DNA of 64,000 nucleotides from the NCBI RefSeq assembly GCF_003752595.1, contig NZ_RKIJ01000010.1:124001-188000 (forward strand), given 5' to 3'. The translations under genes were made by a program, and so were the position numbers. The stretch's first letter is position 1. The number at the start of each line of letters is the position of its first letter. This DNA is from Cellulomonas sp. PhB143 (GTDB taxonomy: Bacteria; Actinomycetota; Actinomycetes; Actinomycetales; Cellulomonadaceae). This document shows, piece by piece, positions 43,204-52,093 of the stretch. The notes under the pieces were generated by a model that saw only the letters and a list, made by a program, of their open reading frames with translations, was not told the origin of the DNA and searched no databases.

Positions 43204-44063
43204 TGGGGGTCGTCGTCGGCCTGGTCCTCGGGGCGGGCCTGGTGAGCGTGTGGGCGTCGTTCTGGGCGCCGCCCCGGCGCGGGCCGCGTCGCGGCGACCT
43301 CCGGCGGGCGCGGTCCCGGGACCTTCTGGTCCAGGCGGGCTTCCCGGAGATCTCGCCCGGGACCCTGACGGCGGCGACCGTCGGCCTCGCGGTGCTGACG
43401 GCCCTCGTCGTCTTCGCGCTCACCCGCTCGCCGACGATCGCCGTCTGCTTCGGTGTCCTTGCCGGGCTGGCACCGCGAGCCGTGGTGCGGTCACGCGCAC
43501 GCAAGCGCAGCATGGTCCTGCGCGACCTGTGGCCCGACGTCGTCGACCACCTGGTCTCGGCGGTCCGGGCCGGGTTGAGCATCCCCGAGGCGCTCGGCCA
43601 GATCGGACAGCGCGGGCCGGCCGAGCTGCGCGCCCCGTTCGCGGCCTTCGCGCAGGACTACCGTGCCGGCGGCCGTCTCTCCGACGCGCTGGACGCGCTC
43701 AAGGACCGGCTGGCCGACCCCGTCGGGGACCGGATCGTCGAGTCCCTGCGTATCACCAGCGACGTCGGCGGCGCCGACCTGGGCCGGCTCCTGCGCACGC
43801 TCTCGGCGTTCCTGCGCGAGGACGCCCGCACGCGCGGCGAGCTCGAGGCGCGGCAGTCGTGGACCGTCAACGGGGCGCGGGTCGCCGTGGCGGGTCCCTG
43901 GGTCGTCCTCGGCCTGCTCGCGACGCGCCCGGAGACCGCGGCCGCGTACGACTCGGTCGCCGGGGCGCTCGTGCTCGCGGGCGGGGCGGTCTGCTCGCTC
44001 GTCGCCTACCGCGCGATGATCCGCATCGGACGGCTCCCCAGCGAGGAGAGGGTGCTGCGATGA
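43203..44063 (+). CDS. tadB: TadB-type pilus assembly membrane protein
   Basis: 286 aa; the ATG shares one base with the tadA stop (TGATG). A first transmembrane helix starts at the N-terminus (VVVGLVLGAGLVSVWASFW). The central T2SF domain reads LWPDVVDHLVSAVRAGLSIPEALGQIGQRGP. More helices follow at the end. TadB and TadC form the inner-membrane platform on which TadA pushes pilin subunits into the fibre. It overlaps tadC by 4 nt. Confidence 0.9.
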   Translation: MGVVVGLVLGAGLVSVWASFWAPPRRGPRRGDLRRARSRDLLVQAGFPEISPGTLTAATVGLAVLTALVVFALTRSPTIAVCFGVLAGLAPRAVVRSRARKRSMVLRDLWPDVVDHLVSAVRAGLSIPEALGQIGQRGPAELRAPFAAFAQDYRAGGRLSDALDALKDRLADPVGDRIVESLRITSDVGGADLGRLLRTLSAFLREDARTRGELEARQSWTVNGARVAVAGPWVVLGLLATRPETAAAYDSVAGALVLAGGAVCSLVAYRAMIRIGRLPSEERVLR

Positions 44064-44995
44064 GCGCCGTCGGATGGTCCGCCTCGGGCGCGGTCGCCGG
44101 CCTGGTGTGCGCGGCGGGCGTCCTGCTGGTGGTCGCTGCCCTGCGCCGGCGGCGCATACGCCTGGTCGAGCGCGTCGCCCCGTACCTGCGGGTGTCCGAG
44201 TCGTCCTCGGGCCTCCTGAGCGTTCTCCCCGGCGCTCGCACGCCCCTCGCGCTGGTGGTGCGGCCCCTGTCCGAGCGCCTGGTCCCGCTGCTCGAGCGGC
44301 TGGGGTCCTCGCACGCGGACGTCGCCCGCCGTCAGCGTCGCGCGGGCATCACCGAGTCGGTCGAGGCCTTCCGGTCGCGGCAGCTCGTGTGGGGCGCGGC
44401 CGGTCTCGCGCTCGGGCTCTCCGGAGCGCTCGTCATCGCGGCGGTGCGGCAACCGGGCATCCTGCTGCCGACGCTGGTCGTGGTCCTCGCGGCGCTCGGG
44501 GGCGCCCTCGCCTGCGACGCCGACCTCACGCGTCGCGCACGGCGCCGCGAGGCCCGGATGCAGGCGGAGTTCCCCGCGCTCGCCGACCTGCTCGCGCTCG
44601 CCGTCGGCGCCGGCGAGGGCCCGCTCGCGGCGGTCGAGCGCGTGGCGACGACGGTCCACGGCGAGCTCGCGAGAGAGTTCGGGCTCCTGCTCGCCGAGGG
44701 GCGGTCCGGGGTCCCGCTCGCGCGCGGGCTCGAACGCCTCGCGTCGCGCACCGAGCTCGTGAGCCTGAGCCGCTTCGCCGAGACGGTCTCCGTGGCGGTC
44801 GACCGCGGGACGCCGCTCGCCGACGTGCTCCGGGCCCAGGCCCAGGACGTGCGCGAGGCGGGCCGTCGCGAGCTGATGGAGCAGGGCGGGCGCAAGGAGG
44901 TGGCGATGATGGTCCCGGTCGTCTTCCTCGTCCTGCCCGTCACCGTCGTCTTCGCCGTCTTCCCGAGCCTCGCGACCCTCCGGATCGGCCTGTGA
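44060..44995 (+). CDS. tadC: TadC-type pilus assembly membrane protein
   Basis: 311 aa. It has an N-terminal helix (GAVAGLVCAAGVLLVVAAL), a middle pair of helices (LVWGAAGLALGLSGALVIAAV, LPTLVVVLAALGGALAC) and the T2SF segment MQAEFPALADLLALAVGAGEGPLAAVERVA. KEVAMMVPVVFLVLPVTVVFAVFPS ends the protein in the membrane. This layout is that of TadC in actinobacterial tad loci (compare Rv3657c). It is the platform partner of TadB. The stop is followed 85 nt later by a small pilin-like gene. Confidence 0.9.
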   Translation: MSAVGWSASGAVAGLVCAAGVLLVVAALRRRRIRLVERVAPYLRVSESSSGLLSVLPGARTPLALVVRPLSERLVPLLERLGSSHADVARRQRRAGITESVEAFRSRQLVWGAAGLALGLSGALVIAAVRQPGILLPTLVVVLAALGGALACDADLTRRARRREARMQAEFPALADLLALAVGAGEGPLAAVERVATTVHGELAREFGLLLAEGRSGVPLARGLERLASRTELVSLSRFAETVSVAVDRGTPLADVLRAQAQDVREAGRRELMEQGGRKEVAMMVPVVFLVLPVTVVFAVFPSLATLRIGL

Positions 44996-45080
44996 CCGCC
45001 GCGCGCGACCGGCCCGCGGACCCGTGGTCGACACGCCCGAGACCCCGAACACCCGACGTCCCACCCACCGAGGAGCAGCC

Positions 45081-45338
45081 ATGACCGACGCGAACCCCGT
45101 CCAGACCGAGCGGCACGAGACGACGACGGCGCCCCCGGCCCGGCCGGGCCGCGCCAGTCGCCTCGTCGGGCGGCTGCACAGCCGCCTCCTGACCGGAGGC
45201 GCCGAGCGCGGCGACGTGCCCGGCTGGGTGCTCGTGACCTTGATGACCGCCGGGCTCGTCATCGCGCTCTGGGCGGTCGCCGGGCCGTTGCTGACCAGCG
45301 CGTTCCAGGACGCCATCGAGGGGGTCAACGGGCCGTGA
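45081..45338 (+). CDS. small single-helix protein, candidate Flp pilin
   Basis: 85 aa; CGAGGAG precedes the ATG at 45081 (an in-frame GTG at 45024 is possible). A basic N-terminal half of about 45 residues (RPGRASRLVGRLHSRLL) precedes GDVPGWVLVTLMTAGLVIALWAVAGP, a single transmembrane helix. GAERGDVPGW could be a cleavage region, but the Flp hallmark, a Gly followed five residues later by Glu-Tyr, is missing. By position (after tadC and before tadE, like Rv3656c) it is the best pilin candidate. Confidence 0.65.
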   Translation: MTDANPVQTERHETTTAPPARPGRASRLVGRLHSRLLTGGAERGDVPGWVLVTLMTAGLVIALWAVAGPLLTSAFQDAIEGVNGP

Positions 45339-45715
45339 GCGGGCGAGGGGAGCGGGGGTCCGCAGTCACCGAGTTCGTGCTCGTCTCGGTGCTCGTGGTC
45401 GTCGTCTTCCTCGGCGTCGTCCAGGTGGCTCTCGCGCTGCACGTGCACTCCGTCCTGGTCGACAGCGCGGGCGAGGGCGCGCGTCTCGCGGCGCGGGCGG
45501 ACCGCGGCGCCGACGACGGTGTCGTGCGCGCCCAGGAGCTCATCACTGCGTCCGTCGCCTCCCGCTACGCGGAGCACGTCACGGCGACGACGACGAGCGT
45601 CGACGGCCTCGCCGTCGTCGAGGTGCGCGTCGTCGCCCCGCTGCCCGTCGTCGGCGTGCTCGGGCCGTCCGGGGTCATGACGGTCGTCGGTCACGCCGTC
45701 GAGGAGCCCGCATGA
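45335..45715 (+). CDS. TadE-like minor pilin
   Basis: 126 aa from a GTG that overlaps the previous stop. RGSAVTEFVLVSVLVVVVFLGVVQVALALHVHSVLVDSAGEGARLAAR is the TadE domain: basic start, Glu at the start of the helix (T-E-F), then the ALH-x-x-x-x-x-D-S/A-A-x-E-GAR pattern. It is processed and inserted like a pilin and acts as a pseudopilin in the Tad system. The remaining extracellular part is short. Confidence 0.88.
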   Translation: MSGRGERGSAVTEFVLVSVLVVVVFLGVVQVALALHVHSVLVDSAGEGARLAARADRGADDGVVRAQELITASVASRYAEHVTATTTSVDGLAVVEVRVVAPLPVVGVLGPSGVMTVVGHAVEEPA

Positions 45716-46212
45716 GGGGCCTGGGCCGCGCCGTCCGTGGAGCCGGGGCCGCTCTCGCCCGGCGCTTCGACGCGCTGCGCCGAGGCGACGGTGACCGGGG
45801 CAACGCGCTCGTGGAGTTCATCGGTGCGACCGTGCTCCTGCTGGTGCCGGCGCTCTACCTCGTCGTGGCGGTGGCCCGCGTGCAGTCCGGGGCGCTCGCG
45901 GTCGAGAGCGCCGCGCGCTCCGTCGCGCGTGCCGTGGTGACCGCCGACTCCGCTGCTGCAGCCGCAGCCCGGGCGCAGACCGCCACCCGGCTGGCTCTCG
46001 CCGACCAGAGGCTCCCGGGCACGGCGGACGTCTCGGTCGAGTGCTCGTCGGACCCGTGCCACGTCCCGGGAAGCACCGTGGTCGTGACCGTCCGTTACGA
46101 GGTCGGCCTCCCCTTCGTCCCGCGCGGCCTGCTCGACGGGCGCTCGCTCGCGGTGCCGGTCGAGGCGGTGCAGGCGTCACCGGTCGACGAGCACGCCGTC
46201 GACCGGTGGTGA
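45712..46212 (+). CDS. second TadE-like pilus protein
   Basis: 166 aa; ATGA overlap with the upstream gene. GDRGNALVEFIGATVLLLVPALYLVVAVARVQSGALAVESAARSVARAVV is a TadE-type N-terminus with Glu in the helix start (V-E-F). The extracellular part contains CSSDPC, a likely disulfide. Together with the preceding gene this gives two TadE-like subunits next to each other. Confidence 0.82.
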   Translation: MRGLGRAVRGAGAALARRFDALRRGDGDRGNALVEFIGATVLLLVPALYLVVAVARVQSGALAVESAARSVARAVVTADSAAAAAARAQTATRLALADQRLPGTADVSVECSSDPCHVPGSTVVVTVRYEVGLPFVPRGLLDGRSLAVPVEAVQASPVDEHAVDRW

Positions 46213-46769
46213 CCGGGCGCATGGTGGGGCGAGCGGTGGCGCGACCGGCGGCCGGGGCGCGACGGTGCGCCCGGTGGCTGGCGCGACGCGTCGCCCCCGT
46301 GCACGGGCCGGGCGGTGAGGCATCTGCGGAGGACGGCCGGATCCTGCTCCTCGCCACGGGGTTCGTCGCCCTGGTGCTGGTGCTGGTGACCGTGGTGGTC
46401 TCGGCGACCGCGATCCACCTCGACCGCACGCGCCTGCTCGACGTCGCGGACGGCGCCGCCCTCGCCGCCGCCGACGCGGTCGCGGAGCAGTCGCTCTACC
46501 AGGGCACCGCGCCGCCGCCGGAGGTGGCCGGCGGCCTCGTCCTGACGGACCCGGAGGTGCGCGACGCCGTCGTCGACTACCTCGCGCAGAACCCGCGCGT
46601 GACCGCGGGGCTGGAGGACGTCGCCCTCGTGGAGGCCTCGACGCCCGACGGGCGCTCTGCACGGGTCGTGCTCACCGCGCGCTCCCGTCCCGTCCTGGTC
46701 AGCTGGGCCACCGCCCCGTGGTCCGACGGCGTCCTGGTGCGGGCCCGCTCGACGGCCCGGGCCTGGTGA
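46209..46769 (+). CDS. TadG/Rv3654c-like pilus-associated membrane protein
   Basis: 186 aa from a GTG overlapping the previous stop (46206 and 46221 are other possible starts). The basic N-terminus is followed by [52 protein letters not shown]. This is the TadG-like transmembrane and D-R-x-x-L-x-x-x-A-D-x-A-A-L-A motif. No von Willebrand domain follows, so it is a short TadG. It is the last gene of the tad operon and ends 20 nt before prfB. Confidence 0.8.
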   Translation: MTGRMVGRAVARPAAGARRCARWLARRVAPVHGPGGEASAEDGRILLLATGFVALVLVLVTVVVSATAIHLDRTRLLDVADGAALAAADAVAEQSLYQGTAPPPEVAGGLVLTDPEVRDAVVDYLAQNPRVTAGLEDVALVEASTPDGRSARVVLTARSRPVLVSWATAPWSDGVLVRARSTARAW

Positions 46770-46775
46770 ACCGCG

Positions 46776-46781
46776 TACCCT
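46776..46781 (+). promoter_or_regulatory. leaderless-type -10 element of prfB
   Basis: TACCCT, 8 nt before the GTG at 46790 and just after the tadG-like stop. prfB is thus likely to be expressed independently of the tad genes. Confidence 0.4.
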
Positions 46782-46789
46782 GGACGCTC

Positions 46790-47908
46790 GTGGCCACCAT
46801 CGACTTCCCGCACGAGATCAAGAACCTGCGCGCGACGCTGGAGACCATCAGCGCCGTCAGCGACCCGGACGCGCTCCGCGCGAAGATCGCCGAGCTGTCC
46901 GAGGCGGCGTCGGCCCCCGACCTGTGGGACGACCCGGAGGCCGCGCAGAAGGTCACCACCGCCCTGTCGCAGTCGCAGAGCGAGCTCGACCGCATCACGC
47001 ACATGACCAGCGACATCGACGACCTCGAGGCCCTCGTGGAGATGGCGACCGAGGACGGCGGGGACGCCGAGACGCTCACGGAGGCGGAGGGCGAGCTCGA
47101 GGCGATCCGCAAGACGCTCGGCGAGCTCGAGGTCCGTACCCTGCTGGCGGGGGAGTACGACGTCCGCGAGGCGGTCGTGACGATCCGCGCGGGCGCGGGC
47201 GGCGTGGACGCCGCCGACTTCGCGGAGATGCTCCTGCGCATGTACCTGCGCTGGGCCGAGCGCCACGGCTACCCGACCACGGTGCTCGACACCTCCTACG
47301 CGGAGGAGGCGGGCCTGAAGTCGGCCACCTTCGAGGTCAAGGCGCCCTACGCGTTCGGCAACCTCTCCGTCGAAGCCGGCACGCACCGGCTCGTGCGGAT
47401 CTCCCCGTTCGACAACCAGGGTCGGCGCCAGACGTCGTTCGCCGCCGTCGAGGTCATCCCGCTCATCGAGCAGACCGACTCCGTCGAGATCCCCGAGTCG
47501 GAGATCAAGGTCGACGTGTTCCGTTCCTCGGGTCCCGGCGGGCAGTCGGTCAACACCACCGACTCCGCGGTGCGCATGACGCACATCCCCACCGGCATCG
47601 TCGTCTCGATGCAGAACGAGAAGTCGCAGATCCAGAACCGCGCCGCCGCGCTGCGCGTGCTGCAGTCCCGCCTGCTCCTGGTGCGCCAGGAGGAGGAGAA
47701 CGCGAAGAAGAAGGCGCTCGCCGGCGACATCAAGGCGAGCTGGGGCGACCAGATGCGGTCCTACGTGCTGCACCCGTACCAGATGGTCAAGGACCTGCGC
47801 ACGGAGCACGAGGTGGGCAACACCGCCGGTGTGTTCGACGGCGACATCGACGGATTCATCGAGGCCGGGATCCGCTGGCGCAGGTCCGCGGAGCGCGACG
47901 CGCGCTGA
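46790..47908 (+). CDS. prfB: peptide chain release factor 2
   Basis: 372 aa from GTG ([13 protein letters not shown]). It recognises UGA and [18 protein letters not shown] contains the S-P-F tripeptide that reads the stop codon, and [22 protein letters not shown] holds the G-G-Q catalytic motif. The reading is uninterrupted: there is no in-frame UGA near codon 25, so the programmed +1 frameshift that regulates prfB in many other bacteria is absent. The start is given by its position relative to TACCCT; in-frame upstream codons would lie inside the previous gene. Confidence 0.96.
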   Translation: MATIDFPHEIKNLRATLETISAVSDPDALRAKIAELSEAASAPDLWDDPEAAQKVTTALSQSQSELDRITHMTSDIDDLEALVEMATEDGGDAETLTEAEGELEAIRKTLGELEVRTLLAGEYDVREAVVTIRAGAGGVDAADFAEMLLRMYLRWAERHGYPTTVLDTSYAEEAGLKSATFEVKAPYAFGNLSVEAGTHRLVRISPFDNQGRRQTSFAAVEVIPLIEQTDSVEIPESEIKVDVFRSSGPGGQSVNTTDSAVRMTHIPTGIVVSMQNEKSQIQNRAAALRVLQSRLLLVRQEEENAKKKALAGDIKASWGDQMRSYVLHPYQMVKDLRTEHEVGNTAGVFDGDIDGFIEAGIRWRRSAERDAR

Positions 47909-48017
47909 CGCAGCCCCGCGTCGGCGGTAACCGGCGCGGACCCGTGGTCCCCGCCGAGCTGCCTGCCGGGTGCCCGGGCGCGCGGCGTGTCGGTCATCCA
48001 CGCCAGCTCGCGGTGCT

Positions 48018-48023
48018 TAGTGT
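48018..48023 (+). promoter_or_regulatory. candidate -10 element of the ftsEX operon
   Basis: TAGTGT in the 167 bp gap after prfB, giving a leader of about 45 nt before the ftsE GTG. The -35 region (TCATCC) is poor. Confidence 0.35.
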
Positions 48024-48075
48024 CGATTCGCCCCCGGGTCCGAGCGACCCTGCCCCGAGCGAAGCGTGAGCTGTT

Positions 48076-49008
48076 GTGATCCGACTCGAGAACGTCACCA
48101 AGGTCTACGCGCGCGGCGCGCGGCCCGCGCTCGACGGCATCTCGCTGGAGATCGAGCGGGGCGAGTTCGTGTTCCTCGTGGGACCGTCGGGCTCGGGCAA
48201 GTCCACCTGCCTGCGCCTGGTGCTGCGCGAGGAGCGGCCATCCGCCGGCAGCGTGTTCGTCGCCGGGCGCGACCTCTCGACGCTCTCGAGCTGGAAGGTC
48301 CCCGACCTGCGCCGCAAGATCGGCATCGTGTTCCAGGACTTCCGGCTCCTGCCGAACAAGACGGTCTACGAGAACGTCGCCTTCGCGCTCCAGGTGATCG
48401 GCAAGCGGCGGCACACGATCCAGCTCGCCGTCCCCGAGGTCCTCGAGATGGTGGGGCTCGGCGGCAAGGAGAAGCGCCGGCCGCACGAGCTGTCCGGCGG
48501 CGAGCAGCAGCGGGTCGCGATCGCGCGCGCCTACGTCAACCGCCCGCCGATCCTGCTCGCGGACGAGCCGACCGGGAACCTCGACCCGACGACCTCGATG
48601 GGGATCATGCGCCTGCTGGACCGGATCAACCGCCAGGGCACGACGGTGGTCATGGCCACCCACGACGAGGACACCGTGAACCAGTGGCGCAAGCGGGTCG
48701 TCGAGCTGACCGACGGCCGCATGGTCCGCGACGAGGCGGAGGGCACCTACGACTCGGCGCAGTCGGTCGACCCCGAGACGGGCGCCGTCGTGCGCACGGT
48801 CCGCGCCACGGGGCCCCGTGACACCGAAGCCAGCGACACCGAAGCCAGCGACACCGAAGCCAGCGACACCGAAGCCAGCGACGCCGAAGCCAGCGACACC
48901 GAAGCCAGCGACACCGAAGCCAGCGACGCCGAAGCCAGCGACACCGAAGCCAGCGACGCCGAAGCCAGCGACGCCGAACCCCGCGACGTCGTCGTGAGCG
49001 AGGCCTGA
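48076..49008 (+). CDS. ftsE: cell division ATP-binding protein FtsE with acidic repeat tail
   Basis: 310 aa from GTG. The first 230 residues are a standard Fts[10 protein letters not shown] (Walker A), [21 protein letters not shown] (Q-loop), [15 protein letters not shown] (signature) and [12 protein letters not shown] (Walker B). The normal length is about 225-230 aa. The extra 80 residues consist largely of ten tandem pentapeptides D-T/A-E-A-S encoded by a 15 bp repeat, then a partial unit. ATP hydrolysis by FtsE drives FtsX to activate an extracellular peptidoglycan hydrolase at the septum. The gene overlaps ftsX by one base. The tail is highly acidic and probably disordered. Confidence 0.94.
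   Translation: MIRLENVTKVYARGARPALDGISLEIERGEFVFLVGPSGSGKSTCLRLVLREERPSAGSVFVAGRDLSTLSSWKVPDLRRKIGIVFQDFRLLPNKTVYENVAFALQVIGKRRHTIQLAVPEVLEMVGLGGKEKRRPHELSGGEQQRVAIARAYVNRPPILLADEPTGNLDPTTSMGIMRLLDRINRQGTTVVMATHDEDTVNQWRKRVVELTDGRMVRDEAEGTYDSAQSVDPETGAVVRTVRATGPRDTEASDTEASDTEASDTEASDAEASDTEASDTEASDAEASDTEASDAEASDAEPRDVVVSEA
48820..48984 (+). repeat. 15 bp tandem repeat in the 3' part of ftsE
   Basis: The unit GACACCGAAGCCAGC is repeated ten times, some copies with GCC for ACC (Thr to Ala), followed by an eleventh partial unit (GACGCCGAACCCCGC). The frame is kept. It encodes the DTEAS-type tail. Repeats of this kind are prone to slipped-strand changes in multiples of five residues. Confidence 0.92.
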
Positions 49009-49922
49009 TGCGCGCGCAGTTCATCCTCGGCGAGATCGGCTCCGGGCTGCGCCGCAACCTGTCGATGACGATCTCGGTCGTCCTCGTCACGTTCGTCTCC
49101 CTGACGTTCGTCGGCGCCGCCGGGCTGCTGCAGATGCAGATCGGCAAGCTCAAGGACGACTGGTACGACCGCGTCGAGGTCACCGTCTACCTGTGCCCGC
49201 AGGACTCGCCGGCTGCCACGTGCGCCGGGGGCGAGGCCACGAAGGAGCAGATCGACGGGCTGCGCGACGTCATCGACGACGACCTCGCGGACTCTGTGCA
49301 GAAGACGTACGTCGAGACCAAGGCCGACGCCTTCAAGTCCTTCCAGGAGCGCTTCCCGGACGGGTACATGCAGGTGCCGCTCACCGAGGACGACATGCAG
49401 GCGTCCCTGCGCCTGAAGCTCACGGACCCGGAGAAGGACTACGTCGTGGTCAGCGACGTGCTCTCCGGGCGGCCCGGCGTCGAGTCCGTCGAGGACCAGC
49501 GGGCCATCTTCGAGCCGATCTTCCTCGCGATGAACCGGGCGTCGATGCTCGCGGCCGGGCTCGCCGGCGTGATGCTGCTGGCGGCCGTGCTGCTGATCAC
49601 GACGACCATCCGGCTCTCGGCGTTCAGCCGCCGGCGCGAGACGAGCATCATGCGCCTGGTCGGGGCGTCGAACGTGTTCATCCAGCTCCCGTTCCTGCTC
49701 GAGGGGGCGATCGCCGCCGTGGTGGGCTCCCTGCTCGCGGTGGGCGGACTCCTGCTGGGGGTCAAGTACCTCGTCTCGGACTGGCTGGCCGAGTCTGTCT
49801 CCTGGGTCGCCTACGTCGACGCCTCGGACGTGCTCCTGCTCGCGCCCGCGCTCGTCGGGATCGCCTTCCTGCTCGCGGCGATCTCGTCCGTCGTGACCCT
49901 GCGCCGCTACACGAGGATCTGA
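49008..49922 (+). CDS. ftsX: cell division protein FtsX
   Basis: 304 aa. The first transmembrane helix (LSMTISVVLVTFVSLTFVGAAGLLQMQ) is followed by an extracellular domain of about 130 residues, then three more helices. This is the four-helix FtsX layout. The extracellular domain contains VYLCPQDSPAATCAGG, with two cysteines that may pair, and FPDGYMQVPLTEDDMQASLRLKLTDPEKD. FtsX transmits FtsE motion to the outside hydrolase. It is separated by one base from the M23 gene, which is its likely client. Confidence 0.94.
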   Translation: MRAQFILGEIGSGLRRNLSMTISVVLVTFVSLTFVGAAGLLQMQIGKLKDDWYDRVEVTVYLCPQDSPAATCAGGEATKEQIDGLRDVIDDDLADSVQKTYVETKADAFKSFQERFPDGYMQVPLTEDDMQASLRLKLTDPEKDYVVVSDVLSGRPGVESVEDQRAIFEPIFLAMNRASMLAAGLAGVMLLAAVLLITTTIRLSAFSRRRETSIMRLVGASNVFIQLPFLLEGAIAAVVGSLLAVGGLLLGVKYLVSDWLAESVSWVAYVDASDVLLLAPALVGIAFLLAAISSVVTLRRYTRI

Positions 49923-49923
49923 G

Positions 49924-51405
49924 ATGCTCCGCACCGTCCGCCGCGCGCTCGCGGCCTGCCTGGTCGCCGTCCTCGCCCTGCTCCTGGCCGTGCCGGCGCA
50001 GGCCGACGACATCGACGACCACCGCGCGCAGATCGAGCGCGAGAAGGCCGCCGCGCAGGACAAGCGCGAGGAGCTCGCCGGACAGCTCGAGGACACCGAC
50101 GCCGCGCTCGCGCAGGCGGTCCTCGAGCTGCACGACATCGAGTCGCGCCTGCCCGCCGCCCGCCAGGAGCTGGCCGACGCCGAGGCGGAGGTCACGCGCA
50201 CCACGCGGGAGGCCGAGCAGCTGGCGCAGCGCCTCGAGGACGCCCGGGCGCAGGAGACCCAGGTCACCGAGGAGATCGAGAAGAGCTCGGCCGAGGTCGA
50301 CGGCGCGCGCTCCGACCTCGCCGAGATGGCCCGCCAGGCGATCCGCGGCGAGGGCGCGGTCAACGGGCTCGGCATCGTCACGGGGGCGCAGGACGCGGAC
50401 GAGTTCGTCGCCGAGTACGCGGCCGTCGCGTCGGCGTCGCGCACCACCTCCCGCACGCTCGACGACCTGCGCGAGGCCGAGTCGGTCGCGCGCAACCGGT
50501 CCGAGCGGCTCGCCGCGATCCGCGAGACGATCGCCGACCTCAAGGACGAGGCCGACCAGAACGTCGTCGACGCGAAGAACGCGCGGCAGGCCGCCGCGGA
50601 CCGCAAGGCGGAGATCGAGAACCTCCTCGTCCAGCAGAAGTCGAAGCAGGCGACGATCGAGGAGCGCAAGGCCGCCACGAAGGGCGACCTCGCGCAGGAG
50701 GCCGCCAAGCAGGACGAGCTCGAGTCGGACCTCAAGGCCGTCATCGCCCAGCAGGTCGCGCGCGACGAGCGGATCCGCAAGGCCAAGGCGGCGGCCGAGG
50801 CCAGGGCGAAGGCGGAGGCGAAGGCCGCCGCCGAGGCGCAGGCCCGGGCCGACGCCGCCGCCCGCAAGAAGTCCGGCTCGTCGTCCGGCGGCAGCTCCTC
50901 GGGCGGGTCCTCGGGCGGCGGGTCCTCGGGCGGTGGGTCCTCGGGCGGTGGCTCCTCGTCCGGCGGGTCCTCGTCCGGCGGCTCGTCCTCCGGCTCGAGC
51001 GGGTACCTGTCGTTCCTGCACTGGCCGACGTCGGACCACACGGTGACGTCGTCCTACGGGATGCGCTACCACCCGGTCTACGACGAGTGGCGGCTGCACT
51101 CGGGCACCGACCTGCGCGCGCACTGCGGCACCCCGGTGTACGCGTCGGCGTCGGGGACCGTCCTGTACACGCGGTACTGGGGCGGCAAGGGCAACCAGGT
51201 GATGGTCGACCACGGCTTCCACAGCGGACGCAGCGTGATGACGAGCTACAACCACCTCTCGCGGTTCGCGGTGTCGGTGGGCCAGCACGTCAGCCAGGGC
51301 CAGGTCGTCGGCTACTCCGGCAGCACCGGGACCTCGACGGCGTGCCACCTGCACTTCGAGATCTACATCAACGGCACGACGATCAACCCGATGACGGTGC
51401 TCTGA
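49924..51405 (+). CDS. secreted M23 peptidase with coiled coil, probable FtsEX-controlled hydrolase
   Basis: 493 aa. The signal peptide (LAACLVAVLALLLAVPAQAD) is followed by a long coiled coil (about residues 28-315, rich in Glu/Lys/Arg/Gln). A Gly/Ser linker runs from about residue 320 to 360, and a LytM/M23 domain follows. HSGTDLRAHCG gives the zinc-binding H-x3-D, and TACHLHFEIYING the H-x-H; the catalytic residues are complete, unlike the degenerate EnvC. It should cut peptide crosslinks of peptidoglycan. Being directly behind ftsX, it resembles the EnvC/RipC-type partner, with enzyme and activator domains in one chain. Confidence 0.9.
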   Translation: MLRTVRRALAACLVAVLALLLAVPAQADDIDDHRAQIEREKAAAQDKREELAGQLEDTDAALAQAVLELHDIESRLPAARQELADAEAEVTRTTREAEQLAQRLEDARAQETQVTEEIEKSSAEVDGARSDLAEMARQAIRGEGAVNGLGIVTGAQDADEFVAEYAAVASASRTTSRTLDDLREAESVARNRSERLAAIRETIADLKDEADQNVVDAKNARQAAADRKAEIENLLVQQKSKQATIEERKAATKGDLAQEAAKQDELESDLKAVIAQQVARDERIRKAKAAAEARAKAEAKAAAEAQARADAAARKKSGSSSGGSSSGGSSGGGSSGGGSSGGGSSSGGSSSGGSSSGSSGYLSFLHWPTSDHTVTSSYGMRYHPVYDEWRLHSGTDLRAHCGTPVYASASGTVLYTRYWGGKGNQVMVDHGFHSGRSVMTSYNHLSRFAVSVGQHVSQGQVVGYSGSTGTSTACHLHFEIYINGTTINPMTVL

Positions 51406-51440
51406 CCGGCAAAGGACGTGATCGCCCGGCCCGGGTCGCG

Positions 51441-51446
51441 TAGATT
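51441..51446 (+). promoter_or_regulatory. candidate -10 element of smpB
   Basis: TAGATT in the 94 bp gap before smpB. The predicted leader of about 47 nt contains a 6 bp hairpin (CTCGCG 51452-51457 / CGCGAG 51469-51474), then GGTGAGGGAG as ribosome binding site. Confidence 0.35.
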
Positions 51447-51499
51447 GGTCCCTCGCGTGCGCAGACGGCGCGAGCGCGGCAGGTGAGGGAGTACGGACG

Positions 51500-51970
51500 A
51501 TGGCGAAGGACGCGGGACGGTCGGTCATCGCCACCAACCGCAAGGCGCGGCACGACTACGTGATCGAGGACGTCTACGAGGCGGGCCTCGTGCTCAGCGG
51601 CACCGAGGTCAAGGCGTTGCGCCAGGGCCGGGCGTCGCTCGCGGACGGGTACGCGTCGATCGACGGCGGCGAGGCGTGGCTCGAGAACGTGCACATCCAG
51701 GAGTACACGCAGGGCACGTGGAACAACCACGCGCCGCGGCGGCGGCGCAAGCTCCTGCTGCACCGCGACGAGATCCACCGCCTCGAGATCCGCGCGCGCG
51801 AGAAGGGCCACACCCTGATCCCGCTGCAGCTGTACTTCCTGGACGGGCGCGTGAAGGTCGAGATCGCCGTCGGGCGCGGCAAGCGGGAGTACGACAAGCG
51901 CCAGACGCTGCGCGAGCAGCAGGACAACCGCGAGGCGCTGCGCGCGATGCGCTCCCGCGAGCTGCGCTGA
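51500..51970 (+). CDS. smpB: SsrA-binding protein
   Basis: 156 aa, the usual length. [39 protein letters not shown] is the highly conserved core of the OB fold. [13 protein letters not shown] and [31 protein letters not shown] continue it. The C-terminal tail ([13 protein letters not shown]) inserts into the mRNA channel. SmpB loads tmRNA onto stalled ribosomes; tmRNA is encoded 0.7 kb downstream, so the rescue system is clustered. Confidence 0.96.
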   Translation: MAKDAGRSVIATNRKARHDYVIEDVYEAGLVLSGTEVKALRQGRASLADGYASIDGGEAWLENVHIQEYTQGTWNNHAPRRRRKLLLHRDEIHRLEIRAREKGHTLIPLQLYFLDGRVKVEIAVGRGKREYDKRQTLREQQDNREALRAMRSRELR

Positions 51971-52093
51971 CGGTCGCGGAGAACGGCCGGCGGGCCTTCC
52001 TGCCGGGTGCAGCCGCCCGCGGCGCGTCGTACGGTACCGGGGTCCCTGTCCGTCCGACCGGCGCCGTCACGGGACGACGCCCGGAGGTAGCCC

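Noticed and set aside
48820-48984. Possible CRISPR array
   Set aside because: The 15 bp units are directly adjacent without spacers, stay in frame and encode the FtsE tail.
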